NCBI GenBank assembly: GCA_024699855.1
Contig: JAMPIQ010000001.1
Span: 11,284,001 to 11,348,000 of the forward strand
DNA length: 64,000 nucleotides
Origin: Aphelenchoides besseyi
Lineage: Eukaryota > Nematoda > Chromadorea > Rhabditida > Aphelenchoididae
Direction of reading: 5' to 3'
The stretch's first letter is position 1; the number at the start of each line of letters is the position of its first letter. Positions 1 to 13,264 of the stretch are shown here, one piece after another. The notes under the pieces are model-generated. The model was not told the DNA's origin, did no database searches, and worked only from the letters and a program-made list of their open reading frames with translations. Both the position numbers and the translations under genes were made by a program.

Positions 1-1087
1 AGATTGTCAGGATGATCAAAATAAGATATGAATTCAATGCGATGGCTGTCGATCGTTCATCTCGAACTCGTTGTGCGTGCATTCGAGCGTATTCTTCCGG
101 TTTGGTCATTGCCGTACAGGAGTTTGGAATTGGACCGATGGTGTTTTCGGAAATCAATTTCAAAAATGACCTCAATTCACATTATTTATCAATTCAAACA
201 CAAAACTTACATCGAATTCTTGGTATTCAGATTCAGCAAAAACTGCCAACCCTTTGGACCACAGTACTGATCTGACATTCTAAAAGTTGCCGGCTATTGT
301 CGCTAAGGTATTAAGGTTTACCCGATGTAACATTTGTCGTAGAGAGTAATAGAACGACAAACCTCGTCCAAATTATCTGCCGATCGATCCAACCCGTTTT
401 GCATCAAATCAGTTACGCTGTTTTGTACCATAAGCGAATAGAAATGACATTCGTTCGAAATGTAATTGCTATGGCGAACCCAACATGGTAAAATGGAAGT
501 TTGAAATACTGCAAATAAAAGCGATTTACGCTTCGGAAAAGTTTTTTACATCGATCATCAGCCAATGCATCGCAAATTGTATGCCACAGGTTTTGTCCGG
601 TTTGAACGATTGATTTCGCTCGCGATTCACGACAATGATTCAGACATTTGGTAAAGGAATGATGAGCACTAAATGGGTTTGTGATTAAAAAATTTTTGGG
701 TTACCTGCAAGCGAACTCAAATCTCGTATAGACGTCCAAACGACCTCCGCTGCTAAACAGATTCTGCAGCGGAGTTATCAAGTTCAAACTCCATTGCTGT
801 TGAGAGACGTCGGTGAAAAGCGATTGCATTTCGTGCATCTGTAAATGCCAAATTTCAAAAGTACGACTTCTCATCTGGTTACATAATTGTCTTTGCATCG
901 AAGAACACAGGAATTTGCATCATTTATTTGACTAGGAACTTCCAGAGCAAAGGAAAATGGATTGAAGAAAAGAGTACTGTAAACCAAGTTATCATCTTCC
1001 AATTGGATTCCCAAGTCAAGAGCTCTATTGAACTTACATTGAAGTCAACAGACATTTAGCTGTAAACTTGCGAACAAGAACGACCAT
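1..1087 (-). CDS. Cysteine-rich secreted or membrane-anchored protein (CPG4-like), 3' end outside window
   Basis: Seven exons can be chained on the minus strand: 1038-1087, 883-976, 705-838, 550-668, 322-508, 211-279 and 1-170. All junctions are GT/AG and in phase. The protein starts with a hydrophobic signal-like stretch (first 30 residues or so), then has widely spaced cysteines in patterns such as CVLRCKDNY, KCLNHC and CRSITLYDKCY. At the window edge it enters a hydrophobic run (ALNSYLILIILTI), which suggests a C-terminal membrane anchor or GPI signal. The cysteine spacing recalls nematode chondroitin proteoglycan 4-type domains; that family call is from memory and tentative. The exon chain itself is well supported. 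It was assembled from pieces too short to stand out as single ORFs, and the plus-strand ORF over the same bases is its antisense shadow. Confidence 0.6.
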
Positions 1088-1738
1088 TTCAGTCAACGGT
1101 GAATTTCAGTACGAACATTAAAATCCGAGAGGACGACCAAATGAGTAAAAAAAGAGGTGGTAATAAAACGCTGTGGCCAAAAACGACGCGCAGATTCCGT
1201 TGAGTTTTGGGAATTTAAGTTTGACAACAGCCTTACCACATGCACGGTCAAATTTCCCCTAAGGATATGAGTTCAAACACACGAGTTAATAATCAACACG
1301 TAGTTAAGTGCCACAAACACGTGAGTTTGGTCGTGAGAAAAAGCTCTAGTTTGATGATAAAACAGAGGCACAATAGCAGTTGTCTTAACATTGTTATCGA
1401 GCTATTTGAGAATAGAAAAATTAACGTTGACAACAGCAACTTATTGGAATATAAGATTCCCAATAGTTTCTGATGGTTGTAATCATCGTCTTCTTCAAGT
1501 TCTCCACGTTAGCTCTCAACTACCGCGGCTTATTGCCGCACAACTTTAATCTGTCGAATAAACCGGATGTATTCGTAAACTTTCCAATTCGGTCGTCAAC
1601 ATGACTTCTTGTTCCAACTCAATGACGACGATCGGAGTGTTGCTTTTTGTTTATTAAAAATATAAATTGACAATTAACAACATTTTTATTCCATAATAAT
1701 CAGCAACAATTAACAATACTTGATGACGACGATGGGAA
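1088..1738. other. Intergenic region between the cysteine-rich gene and RPL3
   Basis: No convincing coding exon on either strand. A plus-strand ORF at 1240-1473 has no family resemblance and is rich in N, S and K like random AT-rich sequence. Near 1655-1690 AT-rich sequence could supply the RPL3 3' end: 'tttatt' at 1650 reads AATAAA on the minus strand. Confidence 0.5.
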
Positions 1739-3436
1739 TCAAGCCTCGGCAACAAAGTCCTTTTTGAGTTTCTGAAACAGTCAAACTGTAATTCGTGTAG
1801 TTCAATGAGGAAACTTACGCCCATAAACGCTTTCTTTTCGGTACTCGTTTGGAAGCGTCCATGTCCGTACTTGGATGAGGTGTCGATCCATTTCAACGCG
1901 ATCTTCTCGTAGGCGAAACGTTTGCCGTGCTTCTGCAGACTCTTACGCAGAGTAATCGGTCGCTTTTTGCTTCCAATGCAACAACCACGAATCATCAAGA
2001 AGTCTTGTTTGACCAATCCGTAGTGTGGAAAACCACCCTGTAATGTTCGCTTGTTTGAATATTGATGTCGCTAATGCTCACCATCGGGTTGATGTCCTTG
2101 GAGGTGTTATCGAATTCGGTTGTACCGTTTGTCTTTCCCTCAGCGGTCAAACATGACTTGCCAATGCGGAAGATCTTCTTGTTAACTTCGGTACGATGGT
2201 GGTAACCTTTTTGACCGGCACGAGCAACGGTGAACTGGACACGCGATGGATGCCATGCACCAATACAAGCGACCTGTAAATTTGAATATTAGAGAATTCT
2301 ATATCCTTATTTTATTTTTAAATTTTAGTAGATTGGCTCAGTTAATTTAAAAATTCTTTCTTCAGTATTCATCTAGTCCACTACTTTCAACCATCATTGC
2401 CAATATTCTTCAATGGATTTTGTACTCCGTCTTATACTCACTTTACGAAGACCCTTGTGAGTCTTACGCGGCAATTTCTTGGTTCCCCAACGGCTGGTGA
2501 CACCCTTGAAACCTTTGCCCTTGGTGACTCCAATACAGTCGATCATTTCATCTTGGGCAAAGACTTGTTCGACTGGAATTTGCTTTTCAAAGTGCTCACG
2601 AGCCCAATCGACCTTCTCGGCGATGGTTCCACCGTTGACTTGGATTTCCATGATGTGCGCCTTCTTGTTACGATGCTTCAAAATCTTCACCTGAAAACAA
2701 CAATTCGATGCTAATTTATAAAATTGTCCAAACTTACTTGAGTGTGCGCAATCACACGAACTGATGAACAGTACTTCTTGATCTTGTTCAAGTCGGATTC
2801 GATTGATTTCTTGCCGTCTTCGTCTTGCCATTTCTTCGCGTATTTGGTGAATGCCTTCTTCTTGGATTTGTACCTGTAGGATAGATGATTTTAGAAAGTA
2901 CCCTCATGTCATAAATAAAATGACAGCGGAGGGCCATCAACCACAGGCAATCGTATTCATGTGTCGAAACACAGCGGAATACTTGGCTTTAAGCTGATCG
3001 AACACCAACGCCTCTCCCGCACTACAGACATTTGGCCTACAAACACCCGCCTATTCCCCTATCGAACTTACCAATTTTTGTAGAAACGACGACGACAATC
3101 TTCGCTCAAATGTTCGGCGAAAACGGTCTTCAACGAACGTGGACCACGTGGAGTATCGATGTAACCGGTGATTCCAACGATAACCATTGGTGGAGTTTCG
3201 ATGATCGTCACCGCTTCAACAACCTCCTTCTTGTGCACTTTCGAGCCGGGCTTGTCGACATCACGAACGATGTGGGTCATACCCGCCTTGTAGCCGAGGA
3301 AAGCGGTAAGATGGATCGGCTGAGAAGGATCGTCTTTCGGGAAGGCCTTTACTTTACCACGAGCACGACGAGAGCGCTTCTTCGGCGTGAAGCCCATCGA
3401 ACCGTGACGAGGAGCAGAAAACTTTCGGTGAGACAT
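1739..3436 (-). CDS. rpl-3: Ribosomal protein L3 (uL3), large subunit
   Basis: Six exons (3072-3436, 2738-2873, 2442-2690, 2082-2273, 1819-2037, 1739-1771) sum to 1194 bp, a 397-residue protein, close to the usual eukaryotic length of about 403. The N-terminus [16 protein letters not shown], the [12 protein letters not shown] segment, [11 protein letters not shown] and the [23 protein letters not shown] region are diagnostic. uL3 contacts the peptidyl-transferase centre of the 60S subunit. All donors are GTAAG or GTGAG. A 3' splice site lies 7 bp before the ATG (exon would begin at 3443), so the mRNA has either a 5'-UTR intron or a spliced leader. RPL5 lies just upstream on the same strand. 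Confidence 0.97.
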
Positions 3437-4138
3437 GGTTACCCTGAAAATAAAAAAAGTACAAAATTTATTCACAAAAATCGAAACAAAATCGCGAGCG
3501 GGAAACACGTTTAAAGGAACTTTTTCCAAAGAGCTTTCGATTCAGATGAAAGCAGAATTATTCTCTTGAATGAGAGTTAATTATGAACCGAAGAATTTCA
3601 AGTGTCAACTAAAATTCAGAATCTAAACGTCGAACCGACCACTGAAAACCGAAACGATCAGCAGCCCACTCGACGAGAAGCAATAGGAACAAAGTCGTCA
3701 GTTGCTTTCCAGTCGTCAGGAAACCCGCGAGTTTGAGCGGGTATTTTTGGCGTTTCGTCGATTGTCGCTCAGCATTCCAAGTGTTTTACCAGTGATTGGG
3801 AATTTCAGTTCCTAGGCCCGTCGCAACCTAAATGATCGCCTGTGATCAAAGTAATACGAGATCCGTTAAAATGCTTGGTTCAGTAGAATTGAAAGATTCC
3901 ATCTCTCAAATGCAACTCTCTGTTAACTTCTGAGCTTAAGAGTTTTTTTCGTGGTCACGATCTTCGCAACTGAGTACTTGTTTCAATTCTATTAACAGTT
4001 TTCTTGTCAACTAAATGGAATTCTTCGGCTCACACATTAACAGATTTTACTCAAGAACAAGCTAACAATCGATTAAATAAACAATTTATTCTCGTTGCCA
4101 TAAGTGGACAACGGGGCAACAAATTTTTAACAAAACAA
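3437..4138. other. Intergenic region between RPL5 and RPL3
   Basis: Holds the RPL3 promoter and possible 5'-UTR. The pyrimidine-rich acceptor at 3444-3455 (minus) is the only clear signal. I see no coding exon, repeat or RNA gene. Confidence 0.5.
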
Positions 4139-5176
4139 TCAGGCTTCTTCTTGAAGGTTCTTGAGATGAAGCAAATAGGCCTTCTTGGTAGCAACACGAG
4201 CCTTGCGTTCTTTCAACGACAATTTCTTGGCGTTGTAACGTTTGTTCTCCGCCGGCTTCTCTTTCTTTGGAGTTGGATCCGGATTGGCGCGAATGGCTTC
4301 ATGTGCCGATTTGTAGATGCCTTCCAACTAAAACAAACAAACAAATGACAATGGCCGTAAATTCACAAACCGATTCAGGAGTGATTCCTGCATCAATGAA
4401 CTTGGAGAATTGACGTTTGTACGCATCTTCGTCATCCTCTTTCAACGTCTTCATGTACTCAGCAACGTGCTTTCCGAAAATACGATCACGATGAGCCTCC
4501 GCGTTGTACTCTTTGCTCTCTGGATCATAGCCGAAGAAGCGCGATTCGCTTTAAAAAATGATGAATTAATTGATATTATGTTTGTGTATCGCATACCTGT
4601 GCGGAACATTGATACCGCCATCAGCAGCGCCCTTCATAACAGCGAAGACCTTGGCACCAGTGCTCGTACGTGCCAATCCGACGTCCAAAACAGCTTGGAA
4701 GGGATTTGGATTGCCCTCTCCCAATTCCTCAACGTTGTAGTCCTCGCCGTTCACCTCTTCAGCGCCCTTGTAATGTCCGTCCAACTTCAATTTCTTCAAA
4801 TGTCGACGAGCCAAAAGCAGACCAGTGCAGTAGGCAGCGGCGTAGTTGGTCAAACCCAACTTCACTCCATAACGCGGTAATTCGTGAGCGTAGGCCGAGT
4901 TAACGACGACATCGCCAGCGATAGTTGAGTAAGCGATCTAAAAGCAACAGAAAAATAAAATCGTGAAAAAAGTGCCGTTCAACTCACTTGAGCGATGATG
5001 TCTTTGTTGGTGAAACGGACAATCAAACGGTACTTTGGAGTGTTGTACTTGTTCTTGTCCTGAACGGTCAAACGCTTACGAGCGTAGTAGTCGGTTTTGC
5101 CTTCGCGTCGTCGTTTGAATTTCGGTTGAAAACGCTTGAAGTACGCGCGATTCTTGACGACTTTCACCAAACCCAT
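4139..5176 (-). CDS. rpl-5: Ribosomal protein L5 (uL18), large subunit
   Basis: Four exons (4988-5176, 4597-4937, 4371-4548, 4139-4327) give 298 residues; the human protein has 297. The start [17 protein letters not shown], the segment [17 protein letters not shown], the motif [20 protein letters not shown] and the tail with [14 protein letters not shown] identify uL18/L5, the 5S rRNA-binding protein of the 60S subunit. The donor at 4370 is GTTTGT, weaker than its neighbours, but the join ES|LEG is in frame and the rest of the alignment holds. A 3' splice site 8 bp before the ATG (TTTTTAG, exon would begin at 5184) again suggests a UTR intron or a trans-spliced leader. Confidence 0.97.
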
Positions 5177-5909
5177 TGCTGCAACTAAAAACAGAAACGT
5201 TAATATCAGAAATGTAAAACAAAAACACGAACTTGATCGAAAGCTCCAACCGAAAAAATGCGACTCCTCAGCAAACTCCGAGCAGTAGGGAACGAAGTGA
5301 ACGGCCACTCGTGGTGAATACGAAGGCTAAGGCGGGAGTTTAAACGACAATTTTGGCATTTTGTTCTACGGGATTCACGATTGTTTTTGCCGTACGCGTA
5401 CAACCACCGTCAAGACTTCGCACAAGTGAGCGTCATGAAGACATTGTAATTAGATACTTTTTGGTCTTATGATTTCAAGAAATTTTTTACGTTTTTTGTC
5501 AAACAATTTGCCACGATTTCGCTTAACGTTCGAACACAAATTCACGAGAACCTGACGTGGGTTTTCGAATCTCAAACAACCGACCAGCTAAGTGGATTGG
5601 AGTTACAAGCTTAGTAGACTCGTAGCTGCGAATCGCTTGTGGAAACGAAATTGCAAGATCAGAATTAACAGAACAACCATCACGTTGTCCTCTGATCAAC
5701 GAGAATCGTCGATGGTTGTTGAAGCAAAACGCCAAACTAGTGAATAAAATCAACGGACGACAATCGGAGGTACACAAAACACAAGAATACTCATCAGCCA
5801 GAATTCATTGTTGCCAAAAGAAATGTCCGTGTGAATACAACTCGTCGATAAACGTGATTTTATTTTTGTTTCGAAATTCAGAGTCGAATTGAAGTTTGTG
5901 GCTGCACGC
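5177..5909. promoter_or_regulatory. Divergent intergenic region, RPL5 / Lsm10-like operon
   Basis: About 730 bp separates two genes that point away from each other, so it should carry both promoters. A strong acceptor, TTTTATTTTTGTTTCGAAATTCAG, ends at 5881, 29 bp before the plus-strand ATG. The ORFs seen inside on the minus strand (5523-5777, 5750-5986) have no recognisable features. Confidence 0.45.
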
Positions 5910-6230
5910 ATGAACGCGAACTGTCCATCGGTTTCCGTCTCACCACCAACCGTGAATTTGCTCAACCTTCTGTTCTCCGTTGCCAATATCGAGATTTCCG
6001 TGGAGCTAACGAACGAGACGGCAGTCGAAGGAACATTGAACCAACGAACCGCCGATCAACCGTCGACTTTCATACATTTACGGGACGCAAAGATTTTCAC
6101 ACGTGGGATCGAGGGTGCGAGTTGTGTTTCTTGCGACAGAGTTTTCATTAAGATCAACCGCGTACGTTTTGTCCATTTGGGAAGTCGACAACAAGCGGCG
6201 GTTGTGCTCACCGAAGCGCTTCGCGGTTGA
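5910..6230 (+). CDS. Sm-like protein, probably Lsm10-type
   Basis: A single open exon of 106 residues. It shows an Sm1-like segment (LLFSVANIEISVELTNETAV, then EG.L) and an Sm2-like segment (DRVFIKINRVRFVHLG). The order helix, Sm1, insertion with HLRDAKIFTRG, Sm2 with VRFVHL and an ARG-poor tail fits Lsm10 better than SmD or the Lsm2-8 set, because Lsm10 ends Sm2 with VRYVHIP and not with GDNV. Lsm10 belongs to the U7 snRNP that processes histone pre-mRNA. The family call is from memory and only moderately secure. The start at 5910 is the first ATG after the acceptor at 5881; a longer frame from 5889 would need a TTG start. The stop is 19 bp before the ADAM17 ATG. Confidence 0.5.
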   Translation: MNANCPSVSVSPPTVNLLNLLFSVANIEISVELTNETAVEGTLNQRTADQPSTFIHLRDAKIFTRGIEGASCVSCDRVFIKINRVRFVHLGSRQQAAVVLTEALRG

Positions 6231-6249
6231 GTCGTTTTTATGTAGCGGG
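6231..6249 (+). promoter_or_regulatory. Intercistronic spacer with 3' splice acceptor
   Basis: The 19 bp between the Lsm10-like stop (6228-6230) and the ADAM17 ATG (6250) contain GTTTTTATGTAG, a good 3' splice site, followed by CGGG and the ATG. That is the arrangement expected of a trans-splice acceptor for the second gene of a tightly packed operon. Confidence 0.5.
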
Positions 6250-8846
6250 ATGCTGCGTCGTTTCCTGCTCGCGGCGTATCTTTTAATTCTCGTCGCACAT
6301 GCAGTGAAACGTCCATATGGTTTGTCTTTTGCTTTAATTTTATTGTTGACTTCTGATTGTTCAGATTTGCTCAAGTTCGATTACACGGAACCGGTGATTC
6401 ACGACGCCGAGCGAAATAGCAGTCGCGAGATCTCACTGTCTTTTCACGCTTTCAATCAAACATTCCTCGTGTTCCTTCATCTCTCACCCACCTCTTTGTA
6501 TCCGAGTTTCAAATTACACAATGGCGACGGTTATGATCGACGAATGGAGTTGTTGCGAAGCACACGCTTTTACACGGGTACCGTCAACGGTTGGTCGTTT
6601 TCACGGGCGTCGGTGATATTCGGAACTTCGGATAACGAAATTTACGCGAAGCTCGAGAACCTCGACGACATTTTGTACATTGAGCCCGCGACCAATGGAT
6701 CGAATTTGGTCTATTGGGTAAGTTGACTTACAATTTAGAGTTGTTCTTATGAGGTAATTTCAGAATTCTGACTTAGTTTATCGCCTAAACGACACACTTC
6801 CGATCAATTCGATCTTTTCTTCAAGCCCGAGTCTGTTCAGCTATCCATCCGATTCTTTCTTCAAACAGTTTATTAGAAGTCGACGAGCCGCAGCAGAAGT
6901 CGTTCGACGAAATCGATGCGAATTGAAGTTAGTGGCCGACTACGCGTTCTACAACGTTATTGGCAACAAAAACTACGCAAATGCTGCACGATATCTGGTG
7001 GGTTTGTTTTGTTGAACTATTGCATGAAATTCAACGGTTAGGTGAACTTGATTGAACGTGTCAACGACATTTTTACGAAAGTCGATTGGGGAATCAACTC
7101 GAACAATCAGCGGCTTGTGAATATGGGATTTGTGATAAAAGAAATGAAGATCTTGGACAAACCAACTAACTCGCCCGTTAATCACTTCAATTCGGAGATC
7201 TCAAACAGAGTCGATGGGTATTTTGAAGCATTTGATATTCTCAAGGTTTGAATTTATGAATTCGATTCAATCAGTTACACATTTTTAGTCGTTTTCAATC
7301 GTTGAAGGAACTGGCTCCGCTTGTTTAACGTATTTAGTCTCCGGGAAAATCTTCGCAAGGTAATCAAGTTTATTTTCTAGTTCGATTGTATAACGAAGTT
7401 TAATAGCTCTGTTCTTGGATCCGCAAGTATTGGACAAGCTGGAACACACGGGCTTTGTGCTCGAAAGCCACTTCTCGGAGATATTTACAGTAACACGGGA
7501 ATAGTTAGCGTGCAACGACGATCAGGTCTCATGATTACTCGTATTGTGGACTTGATTTTCGCTCACGGTACTTGGTTTACATATTGTCGAGTATTCATTT
7601 CTTGTCACATTATAGAAATGGGCCATTCGTGGGGTTCTGGTCACGACAATAGAGATGATAAGGAATGTATTTCAAAAGAGCCAGAGAATGGTCGTTACAT
7701 TATGCACGAGAGTTCAAAGTGAGTATCCGCAAAGTTTATCTAAAATCGACTGCATGTGTTGTTCATTTAATTTATTTGCTTCAGCTCTGGCTACGACAAG
7801 AATAATTTCCTTTTCTCTCCATGTTCAATGCGCTCGATTCATCGACTTCTCTACGATGTTGCCGAAAACTGTTTTGTAAGCGAACAAGATGCTTTGTGTG
7901 GAAACGGGATCCTCGAGGCACCAGAGCAATGTGATCCCGGTGGTCAGTTGTCGTTGGGTCGTGTAGCAGTGAAAGATCGTTGTTGCACGAGTAACTGTCG
8001 TTTGCGAGCCGGAGCCAAATGTTCACCGCGACATTCCGAATGTTGTTCAGCTGATTGTTCGTATCTACCCGAAAACATTATGTGCCAATCGAGAAGTCCG
8101 GAAACATGTAAACGAGAAACCTTTTGCACGTGAGTTTTGTGATTTGAACTCAAAAGTTAGCAAACAATTTTTAGTGGTCATAACGACAAATGTCCCGAAC
8201 CACTTTCAGTTGCCGACAACACGACTTGTGCCGATGAAGGACAATGCAAACTGGGCGAGTGCATTTCCTTTTGTCAACTCATGTCTCCAAATTGGACTCC
8301 GTGCATTTGTGAAGATGGTAATTTGTAATCAAGTTCGAAAAACATCCGTTTCAGTTGACGAGTCGTGTTTTCGTTGTTGTCGTAATCCGGATAACAAAGT
8401 TTGCATGCCGGTGAAACCACTTCGTCATTTACCGGAAGGTGCAATTTGTATTCACGGCCAATGCCACAAGAACGAGTGTGTCAAAGAAGCAACTGATGCT
8501 GCCACACATTTTTGGCGCATCATCAAAGATATCGGAACAAATCCGAGTCGTAAGTTTTGTTACCGAAGAATCGAAATCAAAGTGAAAGTGTTTAGCCAAA
8601 TACTTTGCCGACTACATCGTCTTCATTGTCATTGCGGCTTCACTATGTTTATGGTGTCCGTGTGGAGTTTACATTCTGTTCAAGGTGAGGTTCTTATTCC
8701 TTCGAAGTTGTACGATCGAAAATGTTTAGGATCGTCAAAAGCGGCAGATGCGAGAGACCGCAATTGCCATACCACAATACGATGTGAAAATCGTATCGAC
8801 AACAAAGAAGCTCAAACGAAATATCAAACCTACAGAAACTTCATGA
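6250..8846 (+). CDS. adm-4: ADAM17/TACE-type membrane metalloprotease
   Basis: Twelve exons (6250-6319, 6365-6717, 6764-6997, 7042-7245, 7289-7359, 7407-7567, 7616-7718, 7785-8129, 8175-8317, 8355-8549, 8596-8684, 8730-8846) give 694 residues. Order: signal peptide (MLRRFLLAAYLLILVAHA), prodomain ending in a dibasic site (FIRSRR), catalytic domain with zinc motif HEMGHSWGSGHD split across exons 6 and 7, disintegrin-like region (CGNGILEAPEQCDPGG), membrane-proximal cysteine-rich region, a stalk with HFWRIIKDIG like the ADAM17 RFWDFIDQL segment, one TM helix, and a tail of about 40 residues. It sheds membrane-bound ligands. ADAM17 fits better than ADAM10 across the disintegrin and stalk segments; the symbol adm-4 is the C. 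elegans TACE name. The prodomain has no cysteine, so the usual cysteine switch is absent. It is probably co-transcribed with the Lsm10-like gene. Confidence 0.93.
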
Positions 8847-9030
8847 GCAGCTCATATCAATTCTTCCTTTCATTCACGGGTTCTCAACGTTTATTCTTAA
8901 TTTGCCAAACTTAATATCGACATCTCAAATCTATTGTCTTTTCGAATGCTCAAACTTCATTGCTAATAATAAAATAACAAATTTATTCAACGTCCATTAA
9001 CAATTCAAACACAACGGACAAACGATTCAC

Positions 9031-9753
9031 TTATTTCGCCTTCTTGGCACGAATCTTACGAAGATAGAACTCCAATTCCTTGCCCTCGAGAATGTAGCCA
9101 TCGGCACGACCACTTTGTCCAGGACGAGAAGCGATGCAGGCCAACAAACGACCAGTTTGGAACTGCTCAACGAGATGCGGTTCGACAGCAGCAGTTTTTT
9201 GACGCTCAGCATATTTCTCTTGAGTCTTCTTGCTCTTCTCCTTCAACGAGTTGAACTTCTCCTCTTCTTCGGGCGTCAATTTTTGTCCCTTTTTGCGAGC
9301 AAGTGGCGTAGCATAATGACTCTCATACCACGTACGATATGGAACAGCGTCGACCAAGACGATCATGTTCTTGATCAAAGTCTTAGTTCGAACCAACTCG
9401 TTTCCGGACGCGCAGTAGACCGTGTCAATAATACGAGTCTTTTGCGTGGTTCCTGAAATCGCCAGAGAAATAGAAAGTGTCATCAGAATGAAAATACCTT
9501 CGGAGGCCCAAGCAAAGTTTCCGGTGTCCAAACGCAACGCACGATGCTTGATGTTGCCACCGCGACAGCGGACAAGATGAACTCGATGGGAACCGAGCTG
9601 AAACAGCGCGAATAAATCGGAAAGAATATTCGGGATTCGTACCTTGGTGTTGGCTGCTGGACGTCCAAGTTCGAATTTTCGCTTCTTACGGAATTGAGCA
9701 CGTTTTCCGCCGGTAGCACGACGTTTGTGCATGGAATCGCGAGAGATACCCAT
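9031..9753 (-). CDS. rps-8: Ribosomal protein S8 (eS8), small subunit
   Basis: Three exons (9643-9753, 9498-9597, 9031-9452) give 210 residues; the human protein has 208. The start [18 protein letters not shown], the piece [20 protein letters not shown] and the C-terminal [20 protein letters not shown] are diagnostic of eS8. A longer ORF that runs through all three exons on this strand reads intron sequence and is not the protein. A 3' splice site lies 25 bp before the ATG (exon would begin at 9778). The gene converges with ADAM17: the two stops are under 200 bp apart, and AATAAA for ADAM17 lies at 8968-8973. Confidence 0.97.
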   Translation of the reverse strand: MGISRDSMHKRRATGGKRAQFRKKRKFELGRPAANTKVRIPNILSDLFALFQLGSHRVHLVRCRGGNIKHRALRLDTGNFAWASEGIFILMTLSISLAISGTTQKTRIIDTVYCASGNELVRTKTLIKNMIVLVDAVPYRTWYESHYATPLARKKGQKLTPEEEEKFNSLKEKSKKTQEKYAERQKTAAVEPHLVEQFQTGRLLACIASRPGQSGRADGYILEGKELEFYLRKIRAKKAK

Positions 9754-10160
9754 GATCGAAAGTTTTTTCGGTCGAGCCCTAAAATTGAAAATGAAGTTTG
9801 AAAGAATGCTCGTAGTTGATATTGGGAGCAGAAGGATTCTGTCGAATCTACGCTGATCGGTGCTCATAAAAACGTTGGAATTTCCATGAAAGAAAACACA
9901 AAAATAATCGAAAAACAAAACGAAAAATCCGCAACCAACAACCGAAAGTGCGAAGCTCCAACGAAACTGAGGCCCGTTGTTTAGTCGGCTTACTGTGAAC
10001 TGAGGGCTGAGGTCCCAGTACGAAAGCAAATTGGCGAAGTGTTCGGTGTGAACGAAAGTTGGCGCGATAATTCCCCGCAAAAAGCATTCGAATCCACGGC
10101 GCGTTGTGTTTGGTCACTTTGAAGTACCTCGTTGGTTAATATTTTCGGAAGACTTGTACC

Positions 10161-13105
<2,945 letters not shown>

Positions 13106-13264
13106 GTTGTTAACGTATTTCCACTTCTTTTAATTCACTTACCAATTGAACTGTTAGTCCATCGCAACAATTCAATCGATTTTCCGTAATTTCGTTGCCT
13201 GTAAATCTGTTGCATCAATAAAGAAACGTTCGCTAACTCTTGCGTCGTAGTTTGATTGAAGTGA
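13106..13264 (+). promoter_or_regulatory. MCM3 3' end and operon-like junction to PheRS alpha
   Basis: AATAAA at 13217-13222 is followed 28 bp later by a 3' splice site (CTAACTCTTGCGTCGTAG, ending at 13250) and 14 bp later by the next ATG. There is little room for a separate promoter. A poly(A) signal closely followed by a trans-splice acceptor is the usual signature of an internal operon junction in nematodes. Confidence 0.5.

Noticed and set aside
12..275. Plus-strand ORF at the left edge
   Set aside because: Antisense to the phased cysteine-rich exons on the minus strand, with no features of its own.
9031..10080. A 349-codon minus ORF covering RPS8
   Set aside because: It reads straight through two introns and the 5' flank. 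The three-exon model gives a full-length eS8 of the normal size.
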